Of a stretch of 64,000 nucleotides of DNA, positions 8,154 to 16,776 are shown in pieces (within the stretch, counting starts at the first letter, position 1; each line of letters begins with the position of its first letter). Under the pieces are notes generated by a model. It was not told where the DNA came from and ran no database searches. It saw nothing but the letters and a program-made list of their open reading frames with translations. A program made the translations under genes and the position numbers. Origin of the DNA: DATCLS01 sp036563805 (GTDB lineage: Bacteria; Actinomycetota; Acidimicrobiia; Acidimicrobiales; VFJN01); the NCBI GenBank assembly GCA_036563805.1, contig DATCLS010000007.1, positions 1 through 64,000 of the forward strand, in the 5' to 3' direction.

Positions 8154-9493
8154 GCACGAGCACCGTGCCGGTCCTGGAGGGCGGCTTCGCGCCGGTCCGC
8201 GAGGAGGTGACCGCCGTCGACCTCCGGGTCACGGGCACGATCCCGCCGGAGCTGAACGGCCGGCTCGTCCGCATCGGCCCCAACCCGGTCACACCGCCCG
8301 ACCCGGCCACCTACCACTGGTTCCTGGGCACGGGCATGGTCCACGGCGTGCGCCTGCGCGAGGGCCGGGCCGAGTGGTACCGCAACCGCTACGTGCGCGA
8401 CGCCGAGGTGGCGACCGCCCAGGGCACCGAGCGGCTGCCCGGCGACCGCCCCGAGGACGGCGTGGTGAACACCCACGTGATCGGCCACGCCGGGCGCACG
8501 CTGGCGCTGGTCGAGGCCGGGTCGCGGCCCGTCGAGCTGAGCGACGAGCTGGAGAGCCTGGCCCGCTGGGACTTCGGCGGCACGCTGGACGGCAGCTTCA
8601 CCGCCCATCCCAAGCTCGACCCGGCTACCGGCGAGCTGCACGGGGTGACCTACCACTGGTCGTGGGACCACGTCCGCCACGTCGTGGTCGACGCCGACGG
8701 TCGGGTTCGGCGCGAGCTGGCCGTGCCGGTGCCCGACGGGCCGATGGTGCACGACTGCGCCCTCACCGAGCGCTACGTCGTGCTGCTCGACCTGCCGGTC
8801 ACGTTCCGCATGGAGGCGGCCGCCGCCGGCGCCCCCTTCCCCTACCGCTGGAACCCCGCCCACCGGCCCCGCGTCGGGCTCCTGCCCCGGGAGGGGGCGG
8901 CCGGCGAGGTCCGGTGGCTGGAGGCGCCCGAGTGCTACGTGTTCCACACGCTCAACGCCTACGACGAGGTCGGGGCGAACGGGACCGCCCGGGTCGTGGT
9001 CGACCTGGTCCGCCACCCCCGCATGTTCGCCACCGTCCACAACGCCCCGTCCGAGGGCACGCCGACGCTCGAGCGCTGGACGCTCGACCCCACCGCCGGC
9101 ACGGTGAGCGTGACCGAGCTGGATGACGCCGGCCAGGAGTTCCCCCGGCACGACGAGCGGCTCGTCGGCCGGCGGCACCGCTACGGCTACACGGCCGCCA
9201 TCGCCGAGGGCCTGGTGTCGGGCGGGGCGCTCAAGCACGACCTCGCCACGGGCCGGCGGGAGGCCCACGACTACGGCCCGGGCCGCTCGACGCTCGAGCC
9301 CGTGTTCGTGCCCCGGGCGCCCGACGCGGCCGAGGACGACGGCTGGGTGCTGTCGACGGTGTACGACGCCACGACCGGGCGCAGCGACGTCGTCATCCTC
9401 CACGCCCAGGACTTCGCGGGCGACCCGGTGGCGACGATCCACCTGCCGGTGCGGGTGCCCTTCGGGTTCCACGGCAGCTGGATCCCCGACTGA
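8150..9493 (+). CDS. Carotenoid cleavage dioxygenase (RPE65) family protein
   Basis: 447 residues. The opening VTGTIPPELNGRLVRIGPNP and WFLGTGMVHGVRL are hallmarks of this non-heme iron family. The four iron-binding His are expected in AHPKLDP or THVIGHAG, in VHDCALT, in VFHTLNAYDE and in the C-terminal FGFHGSW; all are present. These enzymes split conjugated C=C bonds with O2 in apocarotenoids or stilbenes such as lignostilbene. The ATG overlaps the TetR4 stop and follows GAGGGAGGA, so expression is coupled to TetR4. The substrate cannot be told from sequence. Confidence 0.92.
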   Translation: MSTSTVPVLEGGFAPVREEVTAVDLRVTGTIPPELNGRLVRIGPNPVTPPDPATYHWFLGTGMVHGVRLREGRAEWYRNRYVRDAEVATAQGTERLPGDRPEDGVVNTHVIGHAGRTLALVEAGSRPVELSDELESLARWDFGGTLDGSFTAHPKLDPATGELHGVTYHWSWDHVRHVVVDADGRVRRELAVPVPDGPMVHDCALTERYVVLLDLPVTFRMEAAAAGAPFPYRWNPAHRPRVGLLPREGAAGEVRWLEAPECYVFHTLNAYDEVGANGTARVVVDLVRHPRMFATVHNAPSEGTPTLERWTLDPTAGTVSVTELDDAGQEFPRHDERLVGRRHRYGYTAAIAEGLVSGGALKHDLATGRREAHDYGPGRSTLEPVFVPRAPDAAEDDGWVLSTVYDATTGRSDVVILHAQDFAGDPVATIHLPVRVPFGFHGSWIPD

Positions 9494-9565
9494 GGATCCG
9501 CGGGTGAAACCCCGGCGCCGGCGCCCGACCGGCGGTGGGGCGGCCGTCGCCGACGGGGACCGGCC

Positions 9566-10279
9566 CTACGGGGTGGCGGCCGGCTCGCCGCGCGGGGTCA
9601 GCCGGCCCAGCCCGGCGCCGTCGAGGCCCGCCCACAGCAGCTGGGTGAGGTAGCCGACGACCTCGTCCTTCGACATCGTGTGCGAGTCGAGCCACCACTC
9701 GCCGGCCGACAGCGTCATGCCGACGATCGCGTACGACCAGGGCTCGGCGGCCCGGGTGTCGCCGCCCGCCTGCCCCAGGGCGTCGCCCAGGACGTCCGCG
9801 ATCTGCTGGGCGAACCCGGCGATCAGCTTGGAGCGCGACCGCTTGTCGGGGTACGCCATCGCCGCCTTGATCAGGAACCGGTACAGGGCGTTCTGGGTCT
9901 CGATGAACGTGCAGAACGCGTCGATCGTCGACGCCGCCACCTCGCGGGGGTGCCGCATCTGGCCGAGCGACCCGGCGATCGCCGCGTTGAGCTCGGCCGC
10001 CACCCGCTCCGCGAGAGCCCCGGCCAGGCCCGCCTTGTCGCCGAAGTGCGAGTAGAGGATCGGCTTGGTGATGCCCGCCTCGGCGGCGAGCTCGTCCATC
10101 GACGCGTCGGGACCGATGCGTTCGATCGCCCGCTCCGCCGCGTCGAGCAGCTCGGCGCGGCGCTCGTCCCGGGACCGGCGGGGGCCCCGGGGTCGGCCCA
10201 CGCGTCCCGCGTTCGCACCGTCGGCTGGGGTCTCCTCCGGCTCCCCGTGCACCGGTTGGCTACCCTCTGCGCTGGTCAC
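9566..10279 (-). CDS. TetR-family transcriptional regulator (TetR5)
   Basis: 237 residues from GTG 10279. A 40-residue hydrophilic leader (VGRPRGPRRSRDERRAELLD) precedes the HTH (ERIGPDASMDELAAEAGITK, then LYSHFGDKAGL). The ligand domain contains FIETQNALYRFLIKAAMAYP and EWWLDSHTMSKDEVVGYLTQLLWAGLDG, a pattern common in mycobacterial lipid-linked TetRs. It starts 10 bases after the helicase stop, so it is the last gene of a helicase-TetR operon and converges with the dioxygenase gene. Confidence 0.87.
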   Translation of the reverse strand: MTSAEGSQPVHGEPEETPADGANAGRVGRPRGPRRSRDERRAELLDAAERAIERIGPDASMDELAAEAGITKPILYSHFGDKAGLAGALAERVAAELNAAIAGSLGQMRHPREVAASTIDAFCTFIETQNALYRFLIKAAMAYPDKRSRSKLIAGFAQQIADVLGDALGQAGGDTRAAEPWSYAIVGMTLSAGEWWLDSHTMSKDEVVGYLTQLLWAGLDGAGLGRLTPRGEPAATP

Positions 10280-10288
10280 GTCCCCAAA

Positions 10289-13129
10289 CTATCCGCCTGA
10301 GCTGGGGCGGCCGAGTGAGCGGAGCAGCTCGACGAGCTCCTCGCCGTAGGCCTCGAGCCGGGCCGGACCGATGCCGGGGCACCGCGCCAGGCCCTCGAGG
10401 TCGGTCGGATGGCGCTCCGCCACCCCGGTCAGGTGCCGGTCGTTGAGCACCACGTAGGCCGGCACGCCGTCGGCCCGGCTGCGCTCGCGGCGCCAGGCCC
10501 GCAGCGCCTCGACCACCGCCTCGTCGGCCGTGACGCCGGCATCGCCCCCGCCGTCGCGCCGCCCGCCGGCGGCCAGGCGCTCGCGCCGGCGGGCCCGCCG
10601 CTCCGCCAGCCGGCCGGCGGGGTCGGAGGCGCCGGGCGCCGCCCGGTCCGCCGCTCTGTCCGCCGACGCCGGCTCGGCCGCCCGGGCCAGCTCCTCGGGG
10701 CTGGCGGGGCGGTCGAGCTCGGCCAGGAACGGCGACGGCCGGCTGGCGTCGGCCAACACCACCACCCGCTCGATGCCCCGGGTGATGGCCACGTGGAAGA
10801 CCCGGCGCTCCTCCTCCAGCCCCGACCGGCCCACCGCCAGCCGGTGGGGGACGACGCCCTCGGTGGCGCCGAACACCGCCACCCGCCGCCACTCCCGGCC
10901 CTTCACCCGGTGGACGGTCGACAGCGTGACGCCGGCGGCGTCGCCCGGCCGGTCGAGCACGGTGCGCAGCCAGGGCTCGAAGCCGGCGGGGTCGGGGTGG
11001 AGGTCGGCCACCTGGACCAGGCCCTCGAGGTCGTCACGGTGGGACAGTCCGTCGCCTCCGCCCGAGGCGTCGAGCAGCTCGACGGCCCGGCCCAGGCCGA
11101 CGCCGTCGCGCACGTGCTCGAGCACCACCCGGGTCGTACCGGACCGGGCCAGGGCGGCCAGCTCGGCCAGGTCGGACGCCAGCTGCTCGAGCTTGTCGGC
11201 CGCCTTGGCGTCGTCGAGCCGGGCGGCCGCCACGGCCACGTCGTCGACCGAGCGGCAGCGGGCCAGCCACTTCTCGATCCAGTTGGGCAGGCCCCGGCTG
11301 GGCCGGCGGTAGACCTCGACCAGGTCGTGGCCCTCGACCCGGTCGGGGTCGGCGGCGATGCGGAGGTAGGCCAGCGCCGCCCGCAGGCCGGTGCGCCGGA
11401 GCACGTCGGTCCGCAGGCTGGACGTGACCGGCAGGCCGGCGTCGACGAGCGCCACCTGGGGCGCCAGCAGGAGCGACCCGACGCGGGTGAGCACGGCCAC
11501 GTCGGTCGGGGCCACGCCGGGCTCGGCCAGCCAGCCCTGGACGGTGGCGACCAGGTCGGCCGCACCGGACCGGGTGGCGTGGCGCCGCACGACGAGAGCG
11601 CCGGCGCCCGCCGTGCCGGCGCCGTCCTCGCCCGCGCCCTCGGAGCCGTCCGTCCCGTCGGCCTCGGCGCCCGGCTGGGCCGCCGGGCGGATCTCCTTGG
11701 GCACCCGCACCCGGTTGCGGGTCAGCAGGTTGCGGACCGCCTCCACCACCGGCGGCGGGCACCGGTAGTTGACCTCCAGCGCGTGCTCGCCGGCCCCGGG
11801 GAAGTAGCGGCCGAACTCGGTCAGGAACCGGGGGTTGGCGCCGGCGTGGCCGTAGATGACCTGGTCGTCGTCGCCCACCCCGAACACGTCGAGCCGGGGC
11901 GCGGTCAGCAGCCGGATGAGCAGGACGTGGGCGGGCGTCAGGTCCTGGAACTCGTCGACGAGCAGGTGGCGGTGACGGGCCTGCTGGGCCCGCCGGAACG
12001 GGCCGTCGCTCAGCAGCAGCTCGATGGCCAGCAGCACCTGCTCGTCGAAGTCGATGACCCCCCGGCGCCGCAGCTCGGCGCGGTAGGCGGGGAACGCCTC
12101 GGCCAGCCCGGGCACGTCGCCCCGCTCCTCCTCGACCTCGGCCGGGTCGCGCAGCCCCAGCCGCACCGCGCCCAGGGCATCGAGGTAGGGGGCCAGCGGG
12201 TCGGTGTTGAGCCGGCGGGCGACCCGCGGCACGAGCGGCTCCAGCAGCCGGCGCACCTCGCGGGCCTCGATCACCTCGGGCCGCCGGCCCAGGCCGGCCG
12301 CCACCAGCTCGTAGCCCAGGGCGTTGAGCGTGAGGATGCGGGCCGGCAGCCCGACCGTGCGCTCGGCCATCTCGTCGCGGGCCTTGCGGTTGTAGGCCAC
12401 GGCGGCCAGGCCGTCGGGCTCGTAGCCCCGGTCGGCCAGCAGGTGGCGCAGGCGGGCCGTGAGCACCCGGGTCTTGCCCGAGCCGGCCGGGGCGATCACG
12501 CGGGCCGGGCCGGCGCCGTGGGTCACGGCCACCAGCTGGTCGGGGGCCAGGCCGGAGGCCGCCCCGCCCGCCGGGGCGTGGCGGGGCGGCACGGTCGCCA
12601 GCCGCCCGGCCTCGACCGACTCGGCGTGCACCAGCGCCGCCCCCACGTCGTCGGGTGTCACCCCGCCCCGGGGGCCGCCGTCGACCCAGGCCGGCGTGCC
12701 GTCGGGCAGCACGACGTCGCCGGGGCCGACCGCGCCGGCCTCCGCCCCCGGGCCCACCTCGGTGGCGCCCAGGCGGGCCGCCTTGCGCCCCCACCACCAC
12801 ACCGGCTCGCCGGAGCGGGCGTCGTAGGCGTTGGCCCAGACGAGGAAGTGCAGGCGGTCGAACCACACCTCGAAGCCGGGGTCGAGCCGCCACGGCTCGG
12901 GCACGTCGTAGCCGACCGGCTCCCGGAACCGGCCCGGGTCGACCGCCAGCTCGACCACGACCGGCACCCGCCCGGCCCAGGCGTCGTGCAGCGCGGCCAC
13001 GGCGGTGGCCGGCTCGGCCAGCGCCGCCTCGTCGACCAGCACCCGGGGCGCGCCGGCCCACGGATCGGGGACGGGGTCGCCGGCCCGCACGACCACCCCT
13101 CGACCCAGCGCGCTCGGAGCCAGCACCAC
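10289..13129 (-). CDS. UvrD/Rep-type superfamily 1 helicase with extra N-terminal domain and HRDC end
   Basis: 946 residues from GTG 13129. About 200 N-terminal residues (RVLVDEAALAEPATAV, later VWWWGRKAARLG) match no domain I know. The helicase core follows: LAPDQLVAVTHG (Q motif), APAGSGKTRVL (Walker A, near 215), VDEFQDLTPAH (Walker B), GVGDDDQVIYGHAGA, VNYRCPPPVVEA, STVHRVKGREW and VFHVAITRG. Residues 870-935 form an HRDC module (LNDRHLTGVAERHPTDLEGL), as in mycobacterial UvrD2. An acidic/Ala linker interrupts domain 2A. It probably unwinds DNA 3'-5' in repair. It sits between a SARP activator and TetR5 on the same strand. Confidence 0.88.
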   Translation of the reverse strand: MVLAPSALGRGVVVRAGDPVPDPWAGAPRVLVDEAALAEPATAVAALHDAWAGRVPVVVELAVDPGRFREPVGYDVPEPWRLDPGFEVWFDRLHFLVWANAYDARSGEPVWWWGRKAARLGATEVGPGAEAGAVGPGDVVLPDGTPAWVDGGPRGGVTPDDVGAALVHAESVEAGRLATVPPRHAPAGGAASGLAPDQLVAVTHGAGPARVIAPAGSGKTRVLTARLRHLLADRGYEPDGLAAVAYNRKARDEMAERTVGLPARILTLNALGYELVAAGLGRRPEVIEAREVRRLLEPLVPRVARRLNTDPLAPYLDALGAVRLGLRDPAEVEEERGDVPGLAEAFPAYRAELRRRGVIDFDEQVLLAIELLLSDGPFRRAQQARHRHLLVDEFQDLTPAHVLLIRLLTAPRLDVFGVGDDDQVIYGHAGANPRFLTEFGRYFPGAGEHALEVNYRCPPPVVEAVRNLLTRNRVRVPKEIRPAAQPGAEADGTDGSEGAGEDGAGTAGAGALVVRRHATRSGAADLVATVQGWLAEPGVAPTDVAVLTRVGSLLLAPQVALVDAGLPVTSSLRTDVLRRTGLRAALAYLRIAADPDRVEGHDLVEVYRRPSRGLPNWIEKWLARCRSVDDVAVAAARLDDAKAADKLEQLASDLAELAALARSGTTRVVLEHVRDGVGLGRAVELLDASGGGDGLSHRDDLEGLVQVADLHPDPAGFEPWLRTVLDRPGDAAGVTLSTVHRVKGREWRRVAVFGATEGVVPHRLAVGRSGLEEERRVFHVAITRGIERVVVLADASRPSPFLAELDRPASPEELARAAEPASADRAADRAAPGASDPAGRLAERRARRRERLAAGGRRDGGGDAGVTADEAVVEALRAWRRERSRADGVPAYVVLNDRHLTGVAERHPTDLEGLARCPGIGPARLEAYGEELVELLRSLGRPSSGG

Positions 13130-13237
13130 GGTCCGCCAGGCTAGGCACCGGGACCGCCCGCGCCCGCCGCCGCGGCGGCGGGAATCGCCGCCACCGGCGC
13201 CGCACGCAGGCGGCTCACCCGGAACTCCCGCCGGGAG

Positions 13238-16200
13238 TCACGCCGACAGCCGGCGCATCAGGATCTCGGTGTCCTCGGTGGGCGGCACGTTCAGCTCGTC
13301 GAGCTGGCGCAGGCACGTCTCCATCGCCCGGCGGGCCGCGGCCCGGTCGCCCCGGGCCAGGTGGGCGGCGACGGCCAGCCGGTGGGCCACCTCCGACCAC
13401 GGCTCGGCCTCGATGGCCCGGGCGGCCATCCGCAGGGCCTCATCGGCCTCGCCGGCGGCCAGGGCCAGCTCGCCGGTCCGCACTGCCCCGGCCACGAACC
13501 GGGCGGTCAGCCGGTCGCGGTGGGGCAGCGCCCACTCCTCGTACCCGGCGTCGGCCAGGTACGGCCCCCGGTACAGGGCGGTGGCCCGGCGGTAGAGGTC
13601 GAGGGCGACCGACGGCTCGCCCAGCCGCTCGGCCTCGGCGGCCTCGTCGAGCAGCCGCTCCATCTCCCAGGCGTCGACCTGGAGCCACTCGTGCCCGCTG
13701 AGGCGCAGGCTGGCGCCGTCGGTCCGCACGAAGCACGACGGCGCTCCGTCGGCCCGCCCGGGCTCCAGCGCGGTGAGCAGGTACGACAGCGTGACCCGCA
13801 GGTTGCGGAGCGCGCCGTCGGTGTCGAGGTCGGGCCAGAGGGCCCCGGCGATCTCCTCGCGGGTGCCGCCGCCCCGGGCCAGCAGCAGCAACAGCAGCGC
13901 CCGCACCCGCTCGCGCCGCCAGTGGGGGTGCTCGACCGGCCGCCCGCCGCTGTGCAGCGTGGTCGGCCCGAGCACGCCGATGGCCAGCGGGGCCGCCGGG
14001 ACGGTGGGGAGCGCGTCGAGCAGCGTCCGGGCCCAGCCCTTGAGCGCCCGGGGCGTGTTGGGCCGGTCGGCCAGACGGCGCAGGGCGGGCCGGGCGGCGG
14101 GGCCCAGGTCCTTGATCACGACGTCGGCGTCGAGCCGCCCGCCGGCGACGGCCGCGGCCGCCAGCTCGACCCGCCAGCCGGTGGGCAGGAAGGCGGGGGC
14201 GGCCGCCCAGTGGTCGGGCGTGAGCGCGGCGGCCGGCCCCAGGTCGCCGGCCTCGCGGCTCGCCACCAGCGCCTTGGCCAGCGCCAAGGCGTGCTGGAAG
14301 CAGGGGCCCAGCTCCATCGCCTCGAACTCGGCCCGGGTCGCGGGGACGAGCACGTACAGCGACGGCAGGCGGCGGAGGTTGCCGTAGATCTCCCGGCCGT
14401 CGTGGATCCCCCGCTCGGCCACCCGGCCCTCGAGCAGGGTGGCGGCCCGCTGCTCGTCGCCCTCGGCCAGCACGATGGCCGCCTCGGCGTCGACGATGTG
14501 CGAGACCAGCAGCGGATGGGGGGCGGGGCCGGCGTGCTCGCGGGCCTGGGCCAGGTGGTGGCGGGCGTCGTCGATCCGGCCCTCGAGCGCGCGCTGGTTG
14601 GCCGCCACGGTGTGGCCGAGCGCCAGCGTGTGGGCGTTGCCGGCCTGGGCCAGGCGGGCGATCATCCGGTCGGCGGCGACCCGGGCCTCGTCCATGCGCC
14701 CGGCGTGGATCAGCGAGTTGACCTCCAGCATGCTGAACGCGCCCTGGAGGGCCGGGCCCGCCCCGGCCACGGCCACCTCCACGTGCCGGTGGGCGGCGCT
14801 GGGGAAGCCGAGCGCCAGGAGCGCCGAGGCCCGGAGCCAGGTGGCCGGCACCGCCCAGTAGCCGGCCAGGGTGTCGTCGCCGCCGGCGTCGAGCGCCTCC
14901 AGCACGCCGCGGGCGTCGCCGGCCACGTCGGCCATGACCGCGTTGCCGACGGTCCGCAGGGTGGCGCTGTCGGGCAGGTCGTCGATCGGCTCGGCCAGCT
15001 CCCACAGCTCGGTGAGCAGGTCGAGGTCCTCGCGCCAGTGGGCGTAGACGGCCAGGTGCTCGACGGTGGTGAGCACGCCCTCGCGGTCGCCCTCGGCGTC
15101 GAACCGGCGGGCGGCCGACACCAGGTGGTCGATGGCGCGGTCGAGGTCGGAGCCAGCGGCGGCGATGCCGGCCACCAGCTCGCCGACCGCCGAGTCGCGC
15201 ACCGCCGGCGGTAGGTCGTGGAGCACGCGGGCGAAGCCCGGAGCGGCGGCGGGTGCCGTCCGGGCCCGGCAGGCGCCGCGCAGCGCCCGGCGCAGCTCGT
15301 CGTCGGCGCCGGCCTGGGCCAGCAGGGTGACCGCCTGGTGGAGGTCGCGGCCGAGCAGCGCCCGGCCGGCCCGCAGCCGGGCCTCGGCCCGCTCCTCGGC
15401 GTCGAGCCAGTCGCCCAGGCGGTCGGACCACAGGGGGTGGATCGTGTGCCAGCCCTCCTCGTCGCACGACACGAGCGGGATGCGTCCCAGCACGGCCCCC
15501 AGGTCGACAGGCTCGTCCAACACGTGGGCCAGGAGCTCCTGGTCGGCGCCGCCGATGGCCGCCACCGTGGCGACGGCCCGCCGCTCGGGGGCGGACAGGT
15601 GGGCCAGGACCTCCTCGTCGAGGAAGTCGGCGATCTCCTCGCCGGCGCCCAGCGTGCGCAGCTCGGCCAGCGCCGGCCAGCCGGCCAGGCCCTGGAGGCG
15701 GCCGAGCGGGACCCCCCGCAGGGTGGCGAACGCAGCCAGCTCGTCGTCGGCGAACGCCAGGTCGCGCTCGCCGATGCGGGCCACCCGGCCCTGGGCGGCC
15801 AGCCGGGCCAGCCGCAGCGGCGGCTCGCGCCGGCCCGCCAGCACCAGGTGGCCGTTGGTCGGCAGCACGTCGACGAGGCGGGCCAGCAGATCAGCGGCGG
15901 TCGAGCCGGCCGGGACCTCGTGGACGTCGTCGATCACCAGGCACACCGGCCGGGGCGACCGGGCCCACACGGCGGCGGCCAGCGCCGAAGCCAGCTCGCC
16001 GGGGTCGTCGCCGCCCGCCTCGCCCTGGGGCAGCTCGACGCCCAAGGCAGTGGCCAGGCCCTCGGCCAGCGACCGGGCGTCGGCGTCGGGCGGGCCGCAG
16101 GCCAGCCACCGGTCCTCGCCCCGGGGCGCCAGGGCGTTCTCGTCGAGCGCCTGGGTCAACAGGGACGTCTTGCCGAACCCGGGACCGGCCGTGATGACCG

Positions 16201-16366
16201 TGACCCGCCGGTCCCAGCGCTCGTGCATGCGGTGGAGCAAGGGGCTGCGGCGGATCAGCGGCCGCCCCGGACGGGGCGGTGCGAACCGATAGGGCCGGGG
16301 GGTCGGGCGCGCCGCCGCGGCGGGTTGCGGCGGGGCGCCGTCGCGCTCCGACACTCCGCTGCTCAT
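13238..16366 (-). CDS. Large ATPase transcriptional activator with C-terminal SARP/BTAD module
   Basis: 1042 residues from ATG 16366. Residues 55-330 form a MalT-like NTPase with Walker A GPGFGKTSLL (near 60-70) and Walker B VCLVIDDVHEV. The centre is about 450 residues of Ala/Leu-rich helical repeats resembling TPR sensor arrays. From residue 790 comes an OmpR-type winged helix (LGPTTLHSGGRPVEHPHWRR, then REEIAGALWPDLD), followed by the BTAD helical domain. This is a LuxR/MalT-type ATPase body with a SARP DNA-binding end instead of LuxR HTH, a known actinobacterial architecture. Such proteins activate secondary or stress genes from direct-repeat sites; one candidate is at 16407. Confidence 0.88.
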   Translation of the reverse strand: MSSGVSERDGAPPQPAAAARPTPRPYRFAPPRPGRPLIRRSPLLHRMHERWDRRVTVITAGPGFGKTSLLTQALDENALAPRGEDRWLACGPPDADARSLAEGLATALGVELPQGEAGGDDPGELASALAAAVWARSPRPVCLVIDDVHEVPAGSTAADLLARLVDVLPTNGHLVLAGRREPPLRLARLAAQGRVARIGERDLAFADDELAAFATLRGVPLGRLQGLAGWPALAELRTLGAGEEIADFLDEEVLAHLSAPERRAVATVAAIGGADQELLAHVLDEPVDLGAVLGRIPLVSCDEEGWHTIHPLWSDRLGDWLDAEERAEARLRAGRALLGRDLHQAVTLLAQAGADDELRRALRGACRARTAPAAAPGFARVLHDLPPAVRDSAVGELVAGIAAAGSDLDRAIDHLVSAARRFDAEGDREGVLTTVEHLAVYAHWREDLDLLTELWELAEPIDDLPDSATLRTVGNAVMADVAGDARGVLEALDAGGDDTLAGYWAVPATWLRASALLALGFPSAAHRHVEVAVAGAGPALQGAFSMLEVNSLIHAGRMDEARVAADRMIARLAQAGNAHTLALGHTVAANQRALEGRIDDARHHLAQAREHAGPAPHPLLVSHIVDAEAAIVLAEGDEQRAATLLEGRVAERGIHDGREIYGNLRRLPSLYVLVPATRAEFEAMELGPCFQHALALAKALVASREAGDLGPAAALTPDHWAAAPAFLPTGWRVELAAAAVAGGRLDADVVIKDLGPAARPALRRLADRPNTPRALKGWARTLLDALPTVPAAPLAIGVLGPTTLHSGGRPVEHPHWRRERVRALLLLLLARGGGTREEIAGALWPDLDTDGALRNLRVTLSYLLTALEPGRADGAPSCFVRTDGASLRLSGHEWLQVDAWEMERLLDEAAEAERLGEPSVALDLYRRATALYRGPYLADAGYEEWALPHRDRLTARFVAGAVRTGELALAAGEADEALRMAARAIEAEPWSEVAHRLAVAAHLARGDRAAARRAMETCLRQLDELNVPPTEDTEILMRRLSA

Positions 16367-16776
16367 CGCGTACTCCAGACCCCGCCCGCCGAGACTTCCC
16401 CCGAACGCTAACGCTCGGCTAACCAACCCATGATTCGCTGCGCTACGGCAACCTGCAACCTCCGCGGCGGAACCTCTGGGGACCGGCGGGCCGGTCGCAG
16501 GCGGCGGTGCCGGTCGAGTCGGCGGTTCGCTCGAGCGGTGGCCGTCGGGACCCACGAGACGAGGAGACCCGCCGGCGGGGCGTCATCATCCTCCCCCGGC
16601 CACCCCGCTTCCCCAGTGGCGGGTCCCTCGCCCCGTGGGGCACCACGAGGCGGCGGGCGTCGTGGACCGGTCCCCAGCCCGGTCCGGCGCCCGCCCCTGT
16701 CGGACCGGGGCCGGCGGCCCGCCGTCCGCGGGGTCCGGCGGTGGCCGGCGCCTGTGGAACGGGCCGCCCGTCGGGC
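16367..16776. other. 410-bp gene-free region between cobQ and the SARP gene
   Basis: I see no credible gene; the open frames across it are extensions of antisense frames over cobQ. The left part (16367-16430) must contain the SARP promoter and includes a direct repeat (see 16407). The remainder is GC-rich with many short CCGG inverted repeats that could end cobQ transcription. No B12-box (cobalamin riboswitch) could be matched. Confidence 0.6.
16407..16422 (-). promoter_or_regulatory. 11-bp-spaced TTAGC direct repeats, candidate SARP site
   Basis: On the minus strand TTAGC occurs twice exactly 11 bases apart (GCTAA at 16407-16411 and 16418-16422 on the plus strand), 41-56 bases before the activator start. 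SARP proteins bind short direct repeats spaced by 11 bp near -35, so this may be an autoregulatory site. The inference rests on spacing alone. Confidence 0.35.

Noticed and set aside
10409..13144. 911-residue open frame antisense to the helicase gene
   Set aside because: Pure shadow of the GC-rich helicase: composition is Gly/Arg/Pro/His-heavy, no known domain, and the opposite strand has all SF1 helicase motifs.
13361..15214. 617-residue plus-strand frame and a matching minus-frame ORF over the SARP gene
   Set aside because: No domain and shadow-like composition; the real minus-strand frame carries NTPase and BTAD motifs.
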